A stretch of 64,000 nucleotides of DNA from Pseudodesulfovibrio indicus (GTDB taxonomy: Bacteria > Desulfobacterota > Desulfovibrionia > Desulfovibrionales > Desulfovibrionaceae), in assembly GCF_001563225.1 (NCBI RefSeq), contig NZ_CP014206.1, positions 2,666,001-2,730,000 on the forward strand, given 5' to 3'. Positions 33,660-42,691 of the stretch are shown piece by piece. The stretch's first letter is position 1. Every line of letters starts with the position of its first letter. The notes under the pieces are model-generated. The model was not told the DNA's origin and did not search any database. It saw nothing but the letters and a program-made list of their open reading frames with translations. The translations under genes were made by a program, and so were the position numbers.

Positions 33660-34061
33660 TTACACGGTGAACTTCGTGACCCACAGGTCGTGCAGGTTGC
33701 AGAAGCTGGTAGCGTAGTATTCGCCCTTTTCCGCGATCTCGTAGGTGGAGACCGGGGTGTCGGCCGGGGCGAAGACCGTGGCGCCCACCACCTTGCCGTC
33801 CGCGGTGACCACGGTATGACGGACGATGAAGTGTTTCTCGCTGTGCGGATGCTTGGTCTGCAGCGTCACCTTGCCGCCGTCCACCGTGACCTGGGGCAGG
33901 TGCGTCTGCGCCTTGCCCTTCCACTGTCCCTGGTCATCCGCCGTATAGACGATGTTCGAGGGAAAGGGGCCGGACTCGGCGGAAGCCTTGCGCACGCCGA
34001 CGAGGGAAAGCCCGGCCGCCATGGCCAGGGCCGATTTGAGGAAAACGCGTCTGTTGTTCAT
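33660..34061 (-). CDS. Tat-exported superoxide reductase-like (neelaredoxin-type) protein
   Basis: A 133-residue protein. The N terminus NNRRVFLKSALAMAAGLSL carries the twin-arginine motif RRxFLK and a hydrophobic stretch. The mature part has TKHPHSEKHFIVRHTVV and the C-terminal CNLHDLW, the Cys/His ligands of the non-haem iron centre II of superoxide reductases. It lacks the N-terminal desulforedoxin Cys4 site, so it is neelaredoxin-like. It would reduce superoxide in the periplasm. The Glu/Lys residue usual before the first His is Lys here. Confidence 0.85.
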   Translation of the reverse strand: MNNRRVFLKSALAMAAGLSLVGVRKASAESGPFPSNIVYTADDQGQWKGKAQTHLPQVTVDGGKVTLQTKHPHSEKHFIVRHTVVTADGKVVGATVFAPADTPVSTYEIAEKGEYYATSFCNLHDLWVTKFTV

Positions 34062-34216
34062 GAACCCTCCAGTTGGCTGATGATTTTGCCTCCATCATAC
34101 TCCGGTTTCGCCTTTTGGCAACCGGGTCGGACATTTTGCCCTCTCATTTCCGCACCTTTGTCCGCCGTCTGTTGTTTTTTATACGGAAGGCGTATAACAA
34201 CCATGCAGAGGTGTTG

Positions 34217-35191
34217 ATGATTATGCTCTCCAAGACCCGCGCTCTGCCCATCCTGATCGCCCTCTGCTTCCTCGCCGCCTGCTCCGAGGAACCGGCCAAC
34301 GTGTTCCAGGGATACGTGGAAGGCGAATACGTCCAGGTTTCCGCCGCCATCGGCGGGACCCTGGAGAATTTGCACGTCATCCGCGGACAGGAGGTCCGAT
34401 CGGGCGACCTGCTCTTCTCCCTGGACCGGGCCTTTGAAAAGGCCGCAGTGGAGGAGGCCGAACACGGCCTGAAGCGTGCCCAGGACAACCTGGCCAACCT
34501 CGAAAAGGGTCAGCGCCCGTCGGAGATCGCTTCCATCCAAGCCCGGCTGCAAAAAGCCAAGGCCGCGGTCGCCCTGGCCAAGATCGAATACGAACGCAGG
34601 GTCAAGCTGGTGGCCGAGGCGACCATCTCCCAAGAGGAGCTGGATCGGGCCAAGAGCGACTACGACCAGAAGCGCCAGTTGGTCAGCGAGATCGAATCCG
34701 AGCTGCGCACGGCCCGGCTCGGTGCGCGCAGCGACCTCATCCTGGTGGCGGAATCGGAAATCCGCCAGGCCCAGGCGCAACTCGACCAGGCCAAATGGAG
34801 CTATGCGCAGAAGGAACGCTCGGCACCGGCGGACGCCTTTGTCTTCGACACCCTCTTCCGCGTGGGCGAATGGGTTGCGGCGGGCCAGCCGGTCGTCTCC
34901 CTGCTGCCGCCGGAGAACGTGGAGGTCCGTTTCTACGTGCCGCAGACCGTGGTGGGCAAGCTCCAGGCGGGCCAACGCGTGATCGTCACCTACGACGGCG
35001 GGTCCGGGCCGGTGGAGGCCGTCATCTCCTACGTCTCCCCCTCGGCGGAATACACCCCGCCGGTCATCTATTCCAGCCAGAGCCGGGCCAAGCTCGTGTT
35101 CATGCTCAAGGCCAACCCCGCGCCTGAAGAGGCGGCCCGGCTTCACCCCGGCCAGCCCGTGGACGTGACCGTCCCCGACCTGCAACCCTAG
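34217..35191 (+). CDS. HlyD-type membrane fusion lipoprotein
   Basis: A 324-residue periplasmic adaptor. The N terminus has a signal and lipobox (LCFLAACSEEP). A barrel-sandwich half follows (GYVEGEYVQVSAAIGGTLENLHV), then a long coiled-coil hairpin (about 70-190, RAQDNLANLEKGQRPSE...RARLG), and the second lipoyl half. The start at 34217 has AGAGGTG upstream; ATG at 34223 is an alternative. It is the first gene of an operon with an ABC ATPase and permease, together resembling the YbhG-YbhF-YbhS exporters. Confidence 0.85.
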   Translation: MIMLSKTRALPILIALCFLAACSEEPANVFQGYVEGEYVQVSAAIGGTLENLHVIRGQEVRSGDLLFSLDRAFEKAAVEEAEHGLKRAQDNLANLEKGQRPSEIASIQARLQKAKAAVALAKIEYERRVKLVAEATISQEELDRAKSDYDQKRQLVSEIESELRTARLGARSDLILVAESEIRQAQAQLDQAKWSYAQKERSAPADAFVFDTLFRVGEWVAAGQPVVSLLPPENVEVRFYVPQTVVGKLQAGQRVIVTYDGGSGPVEAVISYVSPSAEYTPPVIYSSQSRAKLVFMLKANPAPEEAARLHPGQPVDVTVPDLQP

Positions 35192-35206
35192 CGACCGCGG
35201 TCCGGC

Positions 35207-36142
35207 ATGGCTTCCGACATCATCATCGACGTCAAGGGACTGACCAAGTCCTTCGGCCCGAAGACCGTGGTCGACGGGCTGGACATGCAGATCCGGCGCG
35301 GGGAGATCTACGGCTTCCTCGGCCCCAACGGCTCGGGCAAGACCACCTCCATCCGCATGCTCTGCGGGCTGCTCAAGCCCAATGCGGGGTCCGGCACCTG
35401 CCTCGGCTTCGACGTCATCACCGAATCGGCGAAGATCAAGCCACACGTCGGGTACATGACCCAGAAATTCAGTCTCTACGAAGACTTGACCGTGCATGAG
35501 AACATCGAATTCACCGCGCGCATCTTCGGCCTGGACAATCCGCGCCAAAAGACCCGCGAATGCATCGAGCGCATGGGGCTCGGCCCATTCGAAAAACAGC
35601 TCGCCGGGAGCTTGTCCGGCGGCTGGAAGCAGCGGCTTTCCCTGGGCGTGTCCACCCTGCACTCGCCCCAGCTCCTGCTCCTGGACGAACCCACGGCGGG
35701 CGTGGACCCCGGCGCGCGGCGGGACTTCTGGGACCAGGTCCATTCCCTGGCCGCCCAGGGCATCACCGCGCTGATCAGCACCCACTACATGGACGAGGCC
35801 GAGCGCTGCCACCGGCTGGCGTACATCGCCTACGGCAACCTCCTGGCCCAGGGGACCGTGGAGGAGATGATCGAAGACGCCGCCCTGACCACCCGGGCCG
35901 TGAGCATCAAAGGCGACGGCGACGGGCTGCACGCCCTGGCCGAGGCGCTCAAGCCCCTGCCCGGCGTGGATCAGGTGGTGGCCTTCGGCAACACCCTGCA
36001 CGTCAGCGGCCGCGACGCCGGAGCGCTCGATGCAGCCCTCAAGCCCTACGACAAGCCCCCCTACGTCTGGCATTCCATTGAGACCAGCCTGGAAGAGGTC
36101 TTCATCGACCTCATGCAGCAGAGCAAGGGAGGACTGAAATGA
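35207..36142 (+). CDS. ABC exporter ATP-binding protein
   Basis: A 311-residue ATPase with FLGPNGSGKTTSIRMLCG (Walker A), GSLSGGWKQRLSLGVSTLHSP (signature) and LLLLDEPTAGVDP (Walker B). It has the C-terminal extension typical of ABC-2/DrrA-like exporters. It follows the HlyD gene by 15 bases and overlaps the permease by four (ATGA). Substrate is unknown; drug or lipid export is usual for this group. Confidence 0.92.
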   Translation: MASDIIIDVKGLTKSFGPKTVVDGLDMQIRRGEIYGFLGPNGSGKTTSIRMLCGLLKPNAGSGTCLGFDVITESAKIKPHVGYMTQKFSLYEDLTVHENIEFTARIFGLDNPRQKTRECIERMGLGPFEKQLAGSLSGGWKQRLSLGVSTLHSPQLLLLDEPTAGVDPGARRDFWDQVHSLAAQGITALISTHYMDEAERCHRLAYIAYGNLLAQGTVEEMIEDAALTTRAVSIKGDGDGLHALAEALKPLPGVDQVVAFGNTLHVSGRDAGALDAALKPYDKPPYVWHSIETSLEEVFIDLMQQSKGGLK

Positions 36143-37272
36143 GCCTGTTCTCCTTTAGGCGGTTCGGGGCCATCGTGGGCAAGGAATTCATCCAGATGCG
36201 GCGGGACAGGCTGACTTTCGCCATGCTCATCGGCATTCCCCTGCTCCAGCTCATCCTCTTCGGCTACGCCATCAACTCCGACCCGCGCCACCTGCCCACG
36301 GCGGTCCTGAGCGGCGACAATTCGCCCTATTCACGGTCCATCGTGGCCGCCATGCAGGCCAGCACCTTCTTCGACATCACCGACTACCCCAAATCCAGAG
36401 CCGAGGCCGACAGGCTGATCAGCAAAGGGGCCGTGCAGTTCATCCTGACCATTCCGGAGGAATTCGGCACGGACCTGGTCCGGGGCGAACGCCCGGTTCT
36501 GCTCCTCGAAGCCGACGCCACGGACCCCATGGCCACCGGCAACGCCGCCGGGACCTTCCCCGAGGTGATACGCCGGGCGCTGGCCAAGGACCTCAAGGGC
36601 CCGAACGTCGGGCTGAACCAGTCGGAAATGCCCGTAACCATCCGAATCCACAACAAGTACAACCCGGAAGCCCAGACCCAGTACAACATCGTGCCCGGCC
36701 TGATGGGGGTCATCCTGACCATGACCCTGGTCATGATCACCGCCCTGGCCATCACCCGGGAGTCAGAGCGCGGGACCATGGAGCATCTGCTGTCCACCCC
36801 GGTGCGTCCGCTGGAAGTGATGCTGGGCAAGATCATCCCCTACATATTGGTCGGTTACATCCAGATCGGGCTGATCATTTCCTCCGCCTGGCTGCTTTTC
36901 GGCGTCCCCATGCACGGCAGCGTCCCCCTGGTATTCGCCCTCTCCCTGCTGTTCATCGGCGCGAACCTGTCCGTGGGCGTGACCATCTCAACGGCGGTCC
37001 GCAACCAGCTCCAGGCCGTGCAGATGTCCATTTTCTTCTTCATGCCCTCCCTGCTTCTGTCCGGGTTCATGTTCCCGTTCCGGGGCATGCCCCAATGGGC
37101 GCAGTGGGTCGGCTCCATCCTGCCCCTGACCCACTACCTGCGCCTCATCCGGGGCATCCTGCTCAAGGGCAACGGCATCCAGGAATCCATGGGCCACGTC
37201 TGGCCCATCCTCCTGTTCTGGCTGATCATCGTGGCCATAGGACTGAAGCGCTACCGCCGCACCCTGGACTGA
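36139..37272 (+). CDS. ABC-2 type permease
   Basis: A 377-residue permease. An N-terminal segment (VGKEFIQMRRDRLTFAMLIG) precedes a large periplasmic loop (to about 180), then five membrane segments (IVPGLMGVILTMTLVMITALA, HLLSTPVRPLEVMLGKIIPY and so on). This matches YbhS/YbhR-type ABC-2 permeases. A single permease gene means homodimer use or a partner elsewhere. Confidence 0.9.
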   Translation: MSLFSFRRFGAIVGKEFIQMRRDRLTFAMLIGIPLLQLILFGYAINSDPRHLPTAVLSGDNSPYSRSIVAAMQASTFFDITDYPKSRAEADRLISKGAVQFILTIPEEFGTDLVRGERPVLLLEADATDPMATGNAAGTFPEVIRRALAKDLKGPNVGLNQSEMPVTIRIHNKYNPEAQTQYNIVPGLMGVILTMTLVMITALAITRESERGTMEHLLSTPVRPLEVMLGKIIPYILVGYIQIGLIISSAWLLFGVPMHGSVPLVFALSLLFIGANLSVGVTISTAVRNQLQAVQMSIFFFMPSLLLSGFMFPFRGMPQWAQWVGSILPLTHYLRLIRGILLKGNGIQESMGHVWPILLFWLIIVAIGLKRYRRTLD

Positions 37273-37767
37273 TTGCCGGGAGGACCCAGCAGTTCGCCAA
37301 ACCGCCCGTACCCATTGGCCGATCTGGCGCGCGCCCGTCACATCCCCCTGCGAACAACCGAGTCCACGCCTCCGCGATTCTCCCCGGCGTATCCGATCTT
37401 ACGCCCCGATGCTCCGGCTTTCGCCCCGTCCGCTACCCTGCCCGGCATCCCCAACCGTCGGTTTGCCGGGGCAACCCGGCCTCCACGCCTTCGCACGCCG
37501 CAGTCTAGACGATCTTTGGCCCGGCCGGATTCTCCAACCCTTTGAGGTTCCAAAGGATCGATTTTCCCGCCGCCACACCGCCAAATCCGCCTGCTTTTTA
37601 GTCTAGATAATATTTAGATTTTCTTTAGACTTCTATCATCTATCTGATTACATTTGTTTTATTGGATCAGACACAGCACTTTGGGCAATTTGGGGAAATT
37701 CGGCGGTTTTGGTTGCCAAACCGCAGGGAGAACTTATATAGGTCTTGTCCAAATGGTTCTTTGACAT
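37273..37767. other. intergenic region upstream of tmRNA
   Basis: About 495 bases without a gene. It changes from GC-rich to AT-rich near 37590. It holds phased T(C/T)TAGA repeats at 37602, 37613 and 37624 and a probable ssrA promoter at 37713-37740. A second TCTAGA lies at 37504. Confidence 0.6.
37713..37740 (+). promoter_or_regulatory. probable ssrA promoter
   Basis: TTGCCA (37713-37718), a 16-base spacer and TATATA (37735-37740), 27 bases before the mature tmRNA end. The -35 lies inside an imperfect CGGTTTTGG/CCAAACCG inverted repeat. Confidence 0.55.
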
Positions 37768-38152
37768 GGGGGCGCACTGGTTTCGACGGGGATAGTTGAA
37801 GCCGAAGCCGCAGGTCGAGGTTGGTCGATGGCCTCGTTAAAATCGACCACAAAGATAATTGCCAACGACAATTACGAATACGCAATGGCTGCTTAATTGC
37901 AGAGTTGCAACTGACAACACAGCTTGTCACGATTCACCCGCCGACGCCTTATAAGCGGGCTGGATCGTCAAATCATAGGGCTAGCTTCATACGTGCGTTT
38001 CTAGCTTATGTTGCGAAACTCAAATAGGAACTAGTTCGGCGGCCGTCCGGCCCGGAGCAACCCGCCGTGCGAAACTTTAATCCGGACCTAAACCTGTAGA
38101 CGCTTTCGCGGATCGTTCTCGGACGGGAGTTCGACTCTCCCCGCCTCCACCA
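37768..38152 (+). ncRNA. ssrA: transfer-messenger RNA (tmRNA)
   Basis: A 385-base one-piece tmRNA. The 5' end GGGGGCGCACTGGTTTCGACGG and the 3' end with TTCGACTCTCCCCGCCTCCACCA pair as a tRNA-like acceptor (GGGGGCG with CGCCTCC). The tag frame at 37861-37896 encodes ANDNYEYAMAA then TAA, giving A-ANDNYEYAMAA with the charged alanine. It rescues stalled ribosomes with SmpB. Confidence 0.97.
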
Positions 38153-38163
38153 ACAACAAAGAG

Positions 38164-38193
38164 AAACCGCCCTCAATGGGGCGGTTTTTTTTG
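38164..38193 (+). terminator. terminator of ssrA
   Basis: AAACCGCCC and GGGCGGTTT with a short loop and a run of eight T. Confidence 0.9.
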
Positions 38194-38361
38194 TTGTCAG
38201 TGAATGAGAAAACAGTCTGTCGGAAGGAAGTGGCACTCTCCGGTCCCGCTCTCCTTGCCCCTGTTTAGGCTAACCGACCGTCATAGAGCTTCCCAGCCAC
38301 TGTTTCGCGCCGATCCCGACAGGCATCCCTTTCGGCTGTCGCCGGCTTGTGCCCATGGTTT

Positions 38362-38877
38362 CTATTCCTTGATCAGTCCCATGGACTCCTTCAATTCCTT
38401 GACGATTTCCTCGGCGGCATCCTTGAAGATATCCTTCCAGGCGCCGACGGTATAGACTCCGCCCGCCTCAACCGTATTCTTGGTCTCAATGTGCCCCACA
38501 GGCGATTCGCACGCACGGACCTGGCTTGAAACCTCCAAAACGGTCGAGCCGGCTCCGGGCATCAGCCACCGGCCGAACGCGTTGCCCGGTTCATACTTTT
38601 TGACAGTCACGTCGATGGAATAGTCCGGATTCTCTTCCTGATACAGCCCTTCCCGGTTCAATTCATCGACAAGGGCAGTTTTCATGCTCTCCGCAATATC
38701 CAACCCCTCATCGTCATCCGAGAAAACGAAACCGGAAGCGTTCCGAGCCGAACCGACCGAGTATTTGGACGAGGCGGGCAACGAAGTACCGCCGTTATCA
38801 AAGATCATGTTGTGTTGCCGGGTTCCGCAACCCGCCAATACGACAACCAGGGTCAGACAGAGCAGCGCTTTCTTCAT
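38362..38877 (-). CDS. DUF4410-like lipoprotein
   Basis: A 171-residue lipoprotein: KKALLCLTLVVVLAGCGTR gives a signal peptide and lipobox (LAGC). The mature part has ESMKTALVDELNREGLYQE and DYSIDVTVKKYEPGNAFGRWLMPGAGST, as in DUF4410 lipoproteins, and ends with a helical KDAAEEIVKELKESMG. I chose the ATG at 38877, which gives the lipoprotein signal. Its function is unknown. Confidence 0.78.
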   Translation of the reverse strand: MKKALLCLTLVVVLAGCGTRQHNMIFDNGGTSLPASSKYSVGSARNASGFVFSDDDEGLDIAESMKTALVDELNREGLYQEENPDYSIDVTVKKYEPGNAFGRWLMPGAGSTVLEVSSQVRACESPVGHIETKNTVEAGGVYTVGAWKDIFKDAAEEIVKELKESMGLIKE

Positions 38878-39030
38878 TATCAACCTTATCTGTTTGAATT
38901 TTTGGAATTCATAATCACCTATCAAGCGACGCGGAGGTGATCAAGTCTTTTATAATCAATTACACACACTGTCCGCATCACTCCTTCCCATCGCATCCGG
39001 TGAGAAGGCGCCCGCCCTGATTTCAAACAA

Positions 39031-39059
39031 CAAGGCCCCGCCGAATGGGCGGGGCCTTG
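39031..39059 (-). terminator. terminator after the second motB gene
   Basis: CAAGGCCCCGCC and its complement with a 4-base loop. The T-rich tail on the minus strand is weak. Confidence 0.7.
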
Positions 39060-39081
39060 ACAGTGTTGATTCACGTCCGGG

Positions 39082-39834
39082 CTACCACTTGGAGCGGCCT
39101 GCCGGGAGGTAGAAAAATTCGACGCGGCGGTTGGCGCTGCTGTTTTCCTCGGAGGTGCTGGGCAGGATGGGCTTGGCGCTGCCGTAGCCAACGGCCTTCA
39201 TGCGCGTGGCCGGTATGTCAGAATGGTCGAGGATATAGCGAAGGCAGCGGGCGGCGCGGGCGGCGGACAGATCCCAGTTGGAGCCGTAGAGATTGGATTC
39301 TGGCCTATCGCCGTCGGTATGTCCGCGAATTATGAGGTTGAAGTCGGTCTTGCCCATGGCTTCGATGACCATGTCCAAACCCTTCCTGGCCTCGGCGCTG
39401 AGTTCCACCGACCCCTTCTTGAACATGGCCTGGCTGCTCAGCCGAAGCATGACGCCGGACTTGTCCGTGCTGACGCGGGCCATGCTGGTCAGGTCCTTGG
39501 CCCGGATGGCCTTCTTGAGCAACGCCCCCAGCTCGACGATCTCGCGGTTCTCGCGGACGCTCTCGCGCTCCTTGAAGCTCGTGTCCGCATAGGGCGTGGA
39601 CAGGGCAGCCCTGTCTTCGTACTGGACGCCGAGGGCCTCCTGGATGGAGCCCATGAGCATCTTGAAGTTGGTCACGTCCTGGTTGGTGAAGGACAGGAGC
39701 AGGACGAAAAAGCACAGGAGCAGCGTCACCATGTCGGCGAACGTCGCCATCCACGGCGGAATGCCTTCCTCCGGCTTGGGCGGGTCCGACTTGGGCCCGC
39801 CACCTTTCTGTTCCAACGCTTCCTGTTCGGCCAT
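39082..39834 (-). CDS. MotB family flagellar motor protein, second copy
   Basis: A 250-residue MotB-type protein. It has the single membrane helix IPPWMATFADMVTLLLCFFVLLLSF with the proton-binding aspartate, then an OmpA-like peptidoglycan domain with NLIIRGHTDGDRPESN, SAARAARCLRYIL and KPILPSTSEENSSANRRVEFF. The start at 39834 lies 5 bases after the first motB. Two different motB genes behind one motA is unusual; this copy has a shorter tail. Confidence 0.9.
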   Translation of the reverse strand: MAEQEALEQKGGGPKSDPPKPEEGIPPWMATFADMVTLLLCFFVLLLSFTNQDVTNFKMLMGSIQEALGVQYEDRAALSTPYADTSFKERESVRENREIVELGALLKKAIRAKDLTSMARVSTDKSGVMLRLSSQAMFKKGSVELSAEARKGLDMVIEAMGKTDFNLIIRGHTDGDRPESNLYGSNWDLSAARAARCLRYILDHSDIPATRMKAVGYGSAKPILPSTSEENSSANRRVEFFYLPAGRSKW

Positions 39835-39839
39835 AACGG

Positions 39840-40607
39840 TTACCAGGCGTCCCTCTGGGGCATGTGCAGGTAAAACTCGACCCGCTGGTTCTTTCTCCGG
39901 TCCTCTTCCGTATCGTTGGGCACCAGAGGCCTGGTGTCCGCATACCCCACGGCCTTGGCCCGGTTGATCTCGATCTTGCCCTTGTTGATGATGTAGTCCA
40001 GGGCCACCGCCGCGCGGGAGGCGGACAACTCCCAATTGGAGGGATAACGGCTGGTGGAGATGGGCCGGTCGTCGGTATGCCCCCGGACCACGATGTTCAG
40101 CTTGTAGTCCTTCAGAACCTTGATGACCGCATCGAGAATCTCCGAGGCCTCGGGCCTGAGCTCGGCGGTCTCCGGCTTGAACAGGGCCGCGGAACTGGCG
40201 CTGAACACGACCCCGTCGCGGTCGGCGCTCACCCCCGCCCCTTCCATGAGCTTGGTGTCCACCTTTTCAAGCAGCGACTTGATGCGCATGACCACGCTCA
40301 GAAGCAGCCGCTCGTCATGGGAAATCTTGGCCGCCATCTCCTTGGTCGCCTTGGAGCTGGTGTTGTATTGGGCCATCTCGTCGGACACGGCCCTGGTCTC
40401 CTTCACGCCGAAGGCCCCCTTCAGCGACCCCAGGGCGTCACGGTACTTCTCCTCGCTCTGTTCGGCAAAGGACAGGAGCAGCACGAAAAAGCACAGAAGC
40501 AGCGTGACCATGTCGGCGAAGGTGGCCATCCACGGCGGCAGCCCCTCGTCGCCCGGCGGGTCCTCCGGCGGTTTTCTGCGTATGACTTCTTCGGCTTTTC
40601 CGGCCAT
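39840..40607 (-). CDS. motB: MotB family flagellar motor protein, first copy
   Basis: A 255-residue stator protein with LPPWMATFADMVTLLLCFFVLLLSF (aspartate in FADM) and an OmpA domain with NIVVRGHTDDRPISTSRYPSN, ELSASRAAVALDYI and ERRKNQRVEFYLHM-like end. It follows motA with a 21-base gap. It anchors the stator to peptidoglycan. Confidence 0.93.
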   Translation of the reverse strand: MAGKAEEVIRRKPPEDPPGDEGLPPWMATFADMVTLLLCFFVLLLSFAEQSEEKYRDALGSLKGAFGVKETRAVSDEMAQYNTSSKATKEMAAKISHDERLLLSVVMRIKSLLEKVDTKLMEGAGVSADRDGVVFSASSAALFKPETAELRPEASEILDAVIKVLKDYKLNIVVRGHTDDRPISTSRYPSNWELSASRAAVALDYIINKGKIEINRAKAVGYADTRPLVPNDTEEDRRKNQRVEFYLHMPQRDAW

Positions 40608-40628
40608 GAATCCTCCGTCCTGACGTGC

Positions 40629-41381
40629 CTAGGCGGTTTCCCGCAGGGCGGGAGACAGGAAGGCCTGGAGCTTCTCCTTGACCACCGAGGGATGGTCGCC
40701 CCTCTGCAGGGAAGACACGCCCTCGATCATGATCTGCATGAACAGGACGTCCTCGCCCGACCGCTCCTCCAGCTTGGTGGCCATGGGGAGGAAGACGACG
40801 TTGGCCATGATCGCGCCGTAGAAGGTGGTCAGCAGGGCCACGGCCATGGCCGGGCCGATGGACGACGGGTCCGAAAGGTTGGAGAGCATGTTCACCAGGC
40901 CGATGAGCGTGCCGATCATGCCGAAGGCCGGGGCCATGGTGCCCATGCCCTTGAACACGGCCTGGCCCTGGCGGTGGCGCTGCTTCATGAATTCCAGCTC
41001 GATCTCCATGACCGAACGGACCAGCCCTTCGCTGGAGCCGTCCACGACCAGCATCACCCCTTTCTTGAGGAACGCATTGTCGATGTTGACCTTTTCCAGC
41101 GCGATCAGGCTTTCTTTCCGAGCGGTATCGGAAAGCGAGGTGATGAGCCGAATGATGTCCTGCGGGTCGTTGGACTTGAACATGAGGGTCTTCATCCCGA
41201 CCTTGAAGGCATTGATGACCACCCCCATGGGGAACATGACGAAGGTCACCGCAAAGGTGCCGCCGATGACCACGACCACGGAGGGGATGTCGATGAACCC
41301 TGCGGCGTTGCCGCCCATGAAAATGGTGGTCAGCACCAGGCCAAAGGCACCCGCCAATCCTATAAGAGTTGCAATATCCAT
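40629..41381 (-). CDS. motA: flagellar motor protein MotA
   Basis: A 250-residue polytopic protein of the MotA/TolQ/ExbB family: DIATLIGLAGAFGLVLTTIF, VVVIGGTFAVTFVMFPMG, then MGTMAPAFGMIGTLIGLVNML and AMAVALLTTFYGAIMANVVF in the C-terminal membrane segments. It forms the proton or sodium channel of the stator with MotB. It starts 3 bases after the FapA-like gene. Confidence 0.94.
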   Translation of the reverse strand: MDIATLIGLAGAFGLVLTTIFMGGNAAGFIDIPSVVVVIGGTFAVTFVMFPMGVVINAFKVGMKTLMFKSNDPQDIIRLITSLSDTARKESLIALEKVNIDNAFLKKGVMLVVDGSSEGLVRSVMEIELEFMKQRHRQGQAVFKGMGTMAPAFGMIGTLIGLVNMLSNLSDPSSIGPAMAVALLTTFYGAIMANVVFLPMATKLEERSGEDVLFMQIMIEGVSSLQRGDHPSVVKEKLQAFLSPALRETA

Positions 41382-41384
41382 ATG

Positions 41385-42503
41385 TTATTTCTTGCTTTTC
41401 CCGGTTGAGGCACCGATTTTCACTTCGCCGTTGTCATAGTAGAAATATACGTCTTCCAAAAAGTCGTTGACCCGCAGGTAGGCCGAGCCGATGCAAACCT
41501 CGACCCCGGGCTTGACCAGGCCCGGCACCATCACCTTGCACTCATTGAGCCGCTCGGTGGCGTAGATGCCGTCCCAGAGCTTGACCTTCATGTCCTTGAG
41601 CAGCTTCAACTCGCTGCGTGCCGATTCGAGGCGGGGCTGATACTCCGTTCGGAACTCTTCCCCCTTGTTCAGGGCCTTTTCATAGGAGGCTATATCCTCG
41701 TGAAGTCGCTTTATGCGCTCGTTATACTGCTTGTCGGCATATAAAAGCGAGGGTTTGTACCCCAAAATGAGCATGGTGTCCGTGTCCATGCCCCCGCCCA
41801 GCTGCTCGCCCACATATATGTAGTTGTAGGCGCAGAAATGTCCGCCCGTAAGCCGGCTGCCCACGGCCAGGCGGCGCCCCGCATAGGCGTTGCTGTGCAT
41901 CAGCGCCCCTTTGACCAGGATGTCGCCCTTGGACAGCAGCGTGGCGTATTCGCAGAAGGCGAGCTTCATGTCCTTGCCGGACTCCAGCACAGCCTGCTTT
42001 CCGCCCTTGACCCCGCCCCGGCAGTCCAGACTGTCCCGGGCCCTGATGCGCGCTCCCTCCACCTGGCCGACGACCTTGATGTCGCCGCCCTCGATGGAGA
42101 AACTGCCCCTGATGGACCCTTCGACCACGATGTTGCCGATAAAATCCACGTTTCCGGTACGGTAATCGATGTCGCCGTGTACTGTCAGCGGGTTCCTGAC
42201 CAGGATGCGCCCTTCCTTGTAGCAGGCATAGCCGTCCACGGCCGCAAAGAGCTTGTCGGGCTGGTCGCGCTTGATGCCGGTGCCCTTGCCTGCGGGAAAG
42301 GATTTGTCTTCGGAGACGAACCGCTCGTCAACACCCTCCCCCGCTTCTTCCAGGGGAATCCATTCCGCGATCAGGGTTCCTGCGGTCACGTTCGCGACAA
42401 AATGCCGCTCGTGATGATTCACGCTGCCGTCAGCCTGTTCCCGGGGTCTCAACTTGGCCGGGTCCCAATCGGGATCAAAATAATGTTTGAGGAAAAAAGG
42501 CAT
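41385..42503 (-). CDS. FapA-like DUF342 protein
   Basis: A 372-residue protein with a beta-helix body of DUF342 type: repeats around IVVEGSIRGSFSIEGGDIKVVGQVEGARIRARD, LDCRGGVKGGKQAVLESG and GDILVKGALMHSNAYAGRRL. A coiled-coil segment (EDIASYEKALNKGEEFRTEYQPRL) is in the C-terminal third. DUF342/FapA proteins are often near flagellar or envelope genes; their function is uncertain. It is the first gene before motA-motB-motB; the ATG has GAGGGG upstream. Confidence 0.82.
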   Translation of the reverse strand: MPFFLKHYFDPDWDPAKLRPREQADGSVNHHERHFVANVTAGTLIAEWIPLEEAGEGVDERFVSEDKSFPAGKGTGIKRDQPDKLFAAVDGYACYKEGRILVRNPLTVHGDIDYRTGNVDFIGNIVVEGSIRGSFSIEGGDIKVVGQVEGARIRARDSLDCRGGVKGGKQAVLESGKDMKLAFCEYATLLSKGDILVKGALMHSNAYAGRRLAVGSRLTGGHFCAYNYIYVGEQLGGGMDTDTMLILGYKPSLLYADKQYNERIKRLHEDIASYEKALNKGEEFRTEYQPRLESARSELKLLKDMKVKLWDGIYATERLNECKVMVPGLVKPGVEVCIGSAYLRVNDFLEDVYFYYDNGEVKIGASTGKSKK

Positions 42504-42605
42504 TAACCCCTCGACAGGTTCCTGTGGGAGAGAGTGTCCATTGCGGTATCAACACGCCCTGCGCCCTCTCCCAAAGGTAGAAAGCGCATGGCCGGAACTC
42601 TGAAA

Positions 42606-42634
42606 TTATTATTTAATTATCGACATAGCGTCAA
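42606..42634 (-). promoter_or_regulatory. sigma-70-type promoter for the DUF342-mot operon
   Basis: On the minus strand TTGACG, a 17-base spacer and TAATAA. It lies about 100 bases upstream of the operon start in an AT-rich patch. Confidence 0.6.
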
Positions 42635-42691
42635 TATTTATCATCTTTATAATGGTAAAGAGAATATCTGATCCAAGATTTTTCCCGGCCC

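Noticed and set aside
34058..36073. 671-residue minus frame over the HlyD/ABC genes
   Set aside because: Shadow of two clear plus-strand genes.
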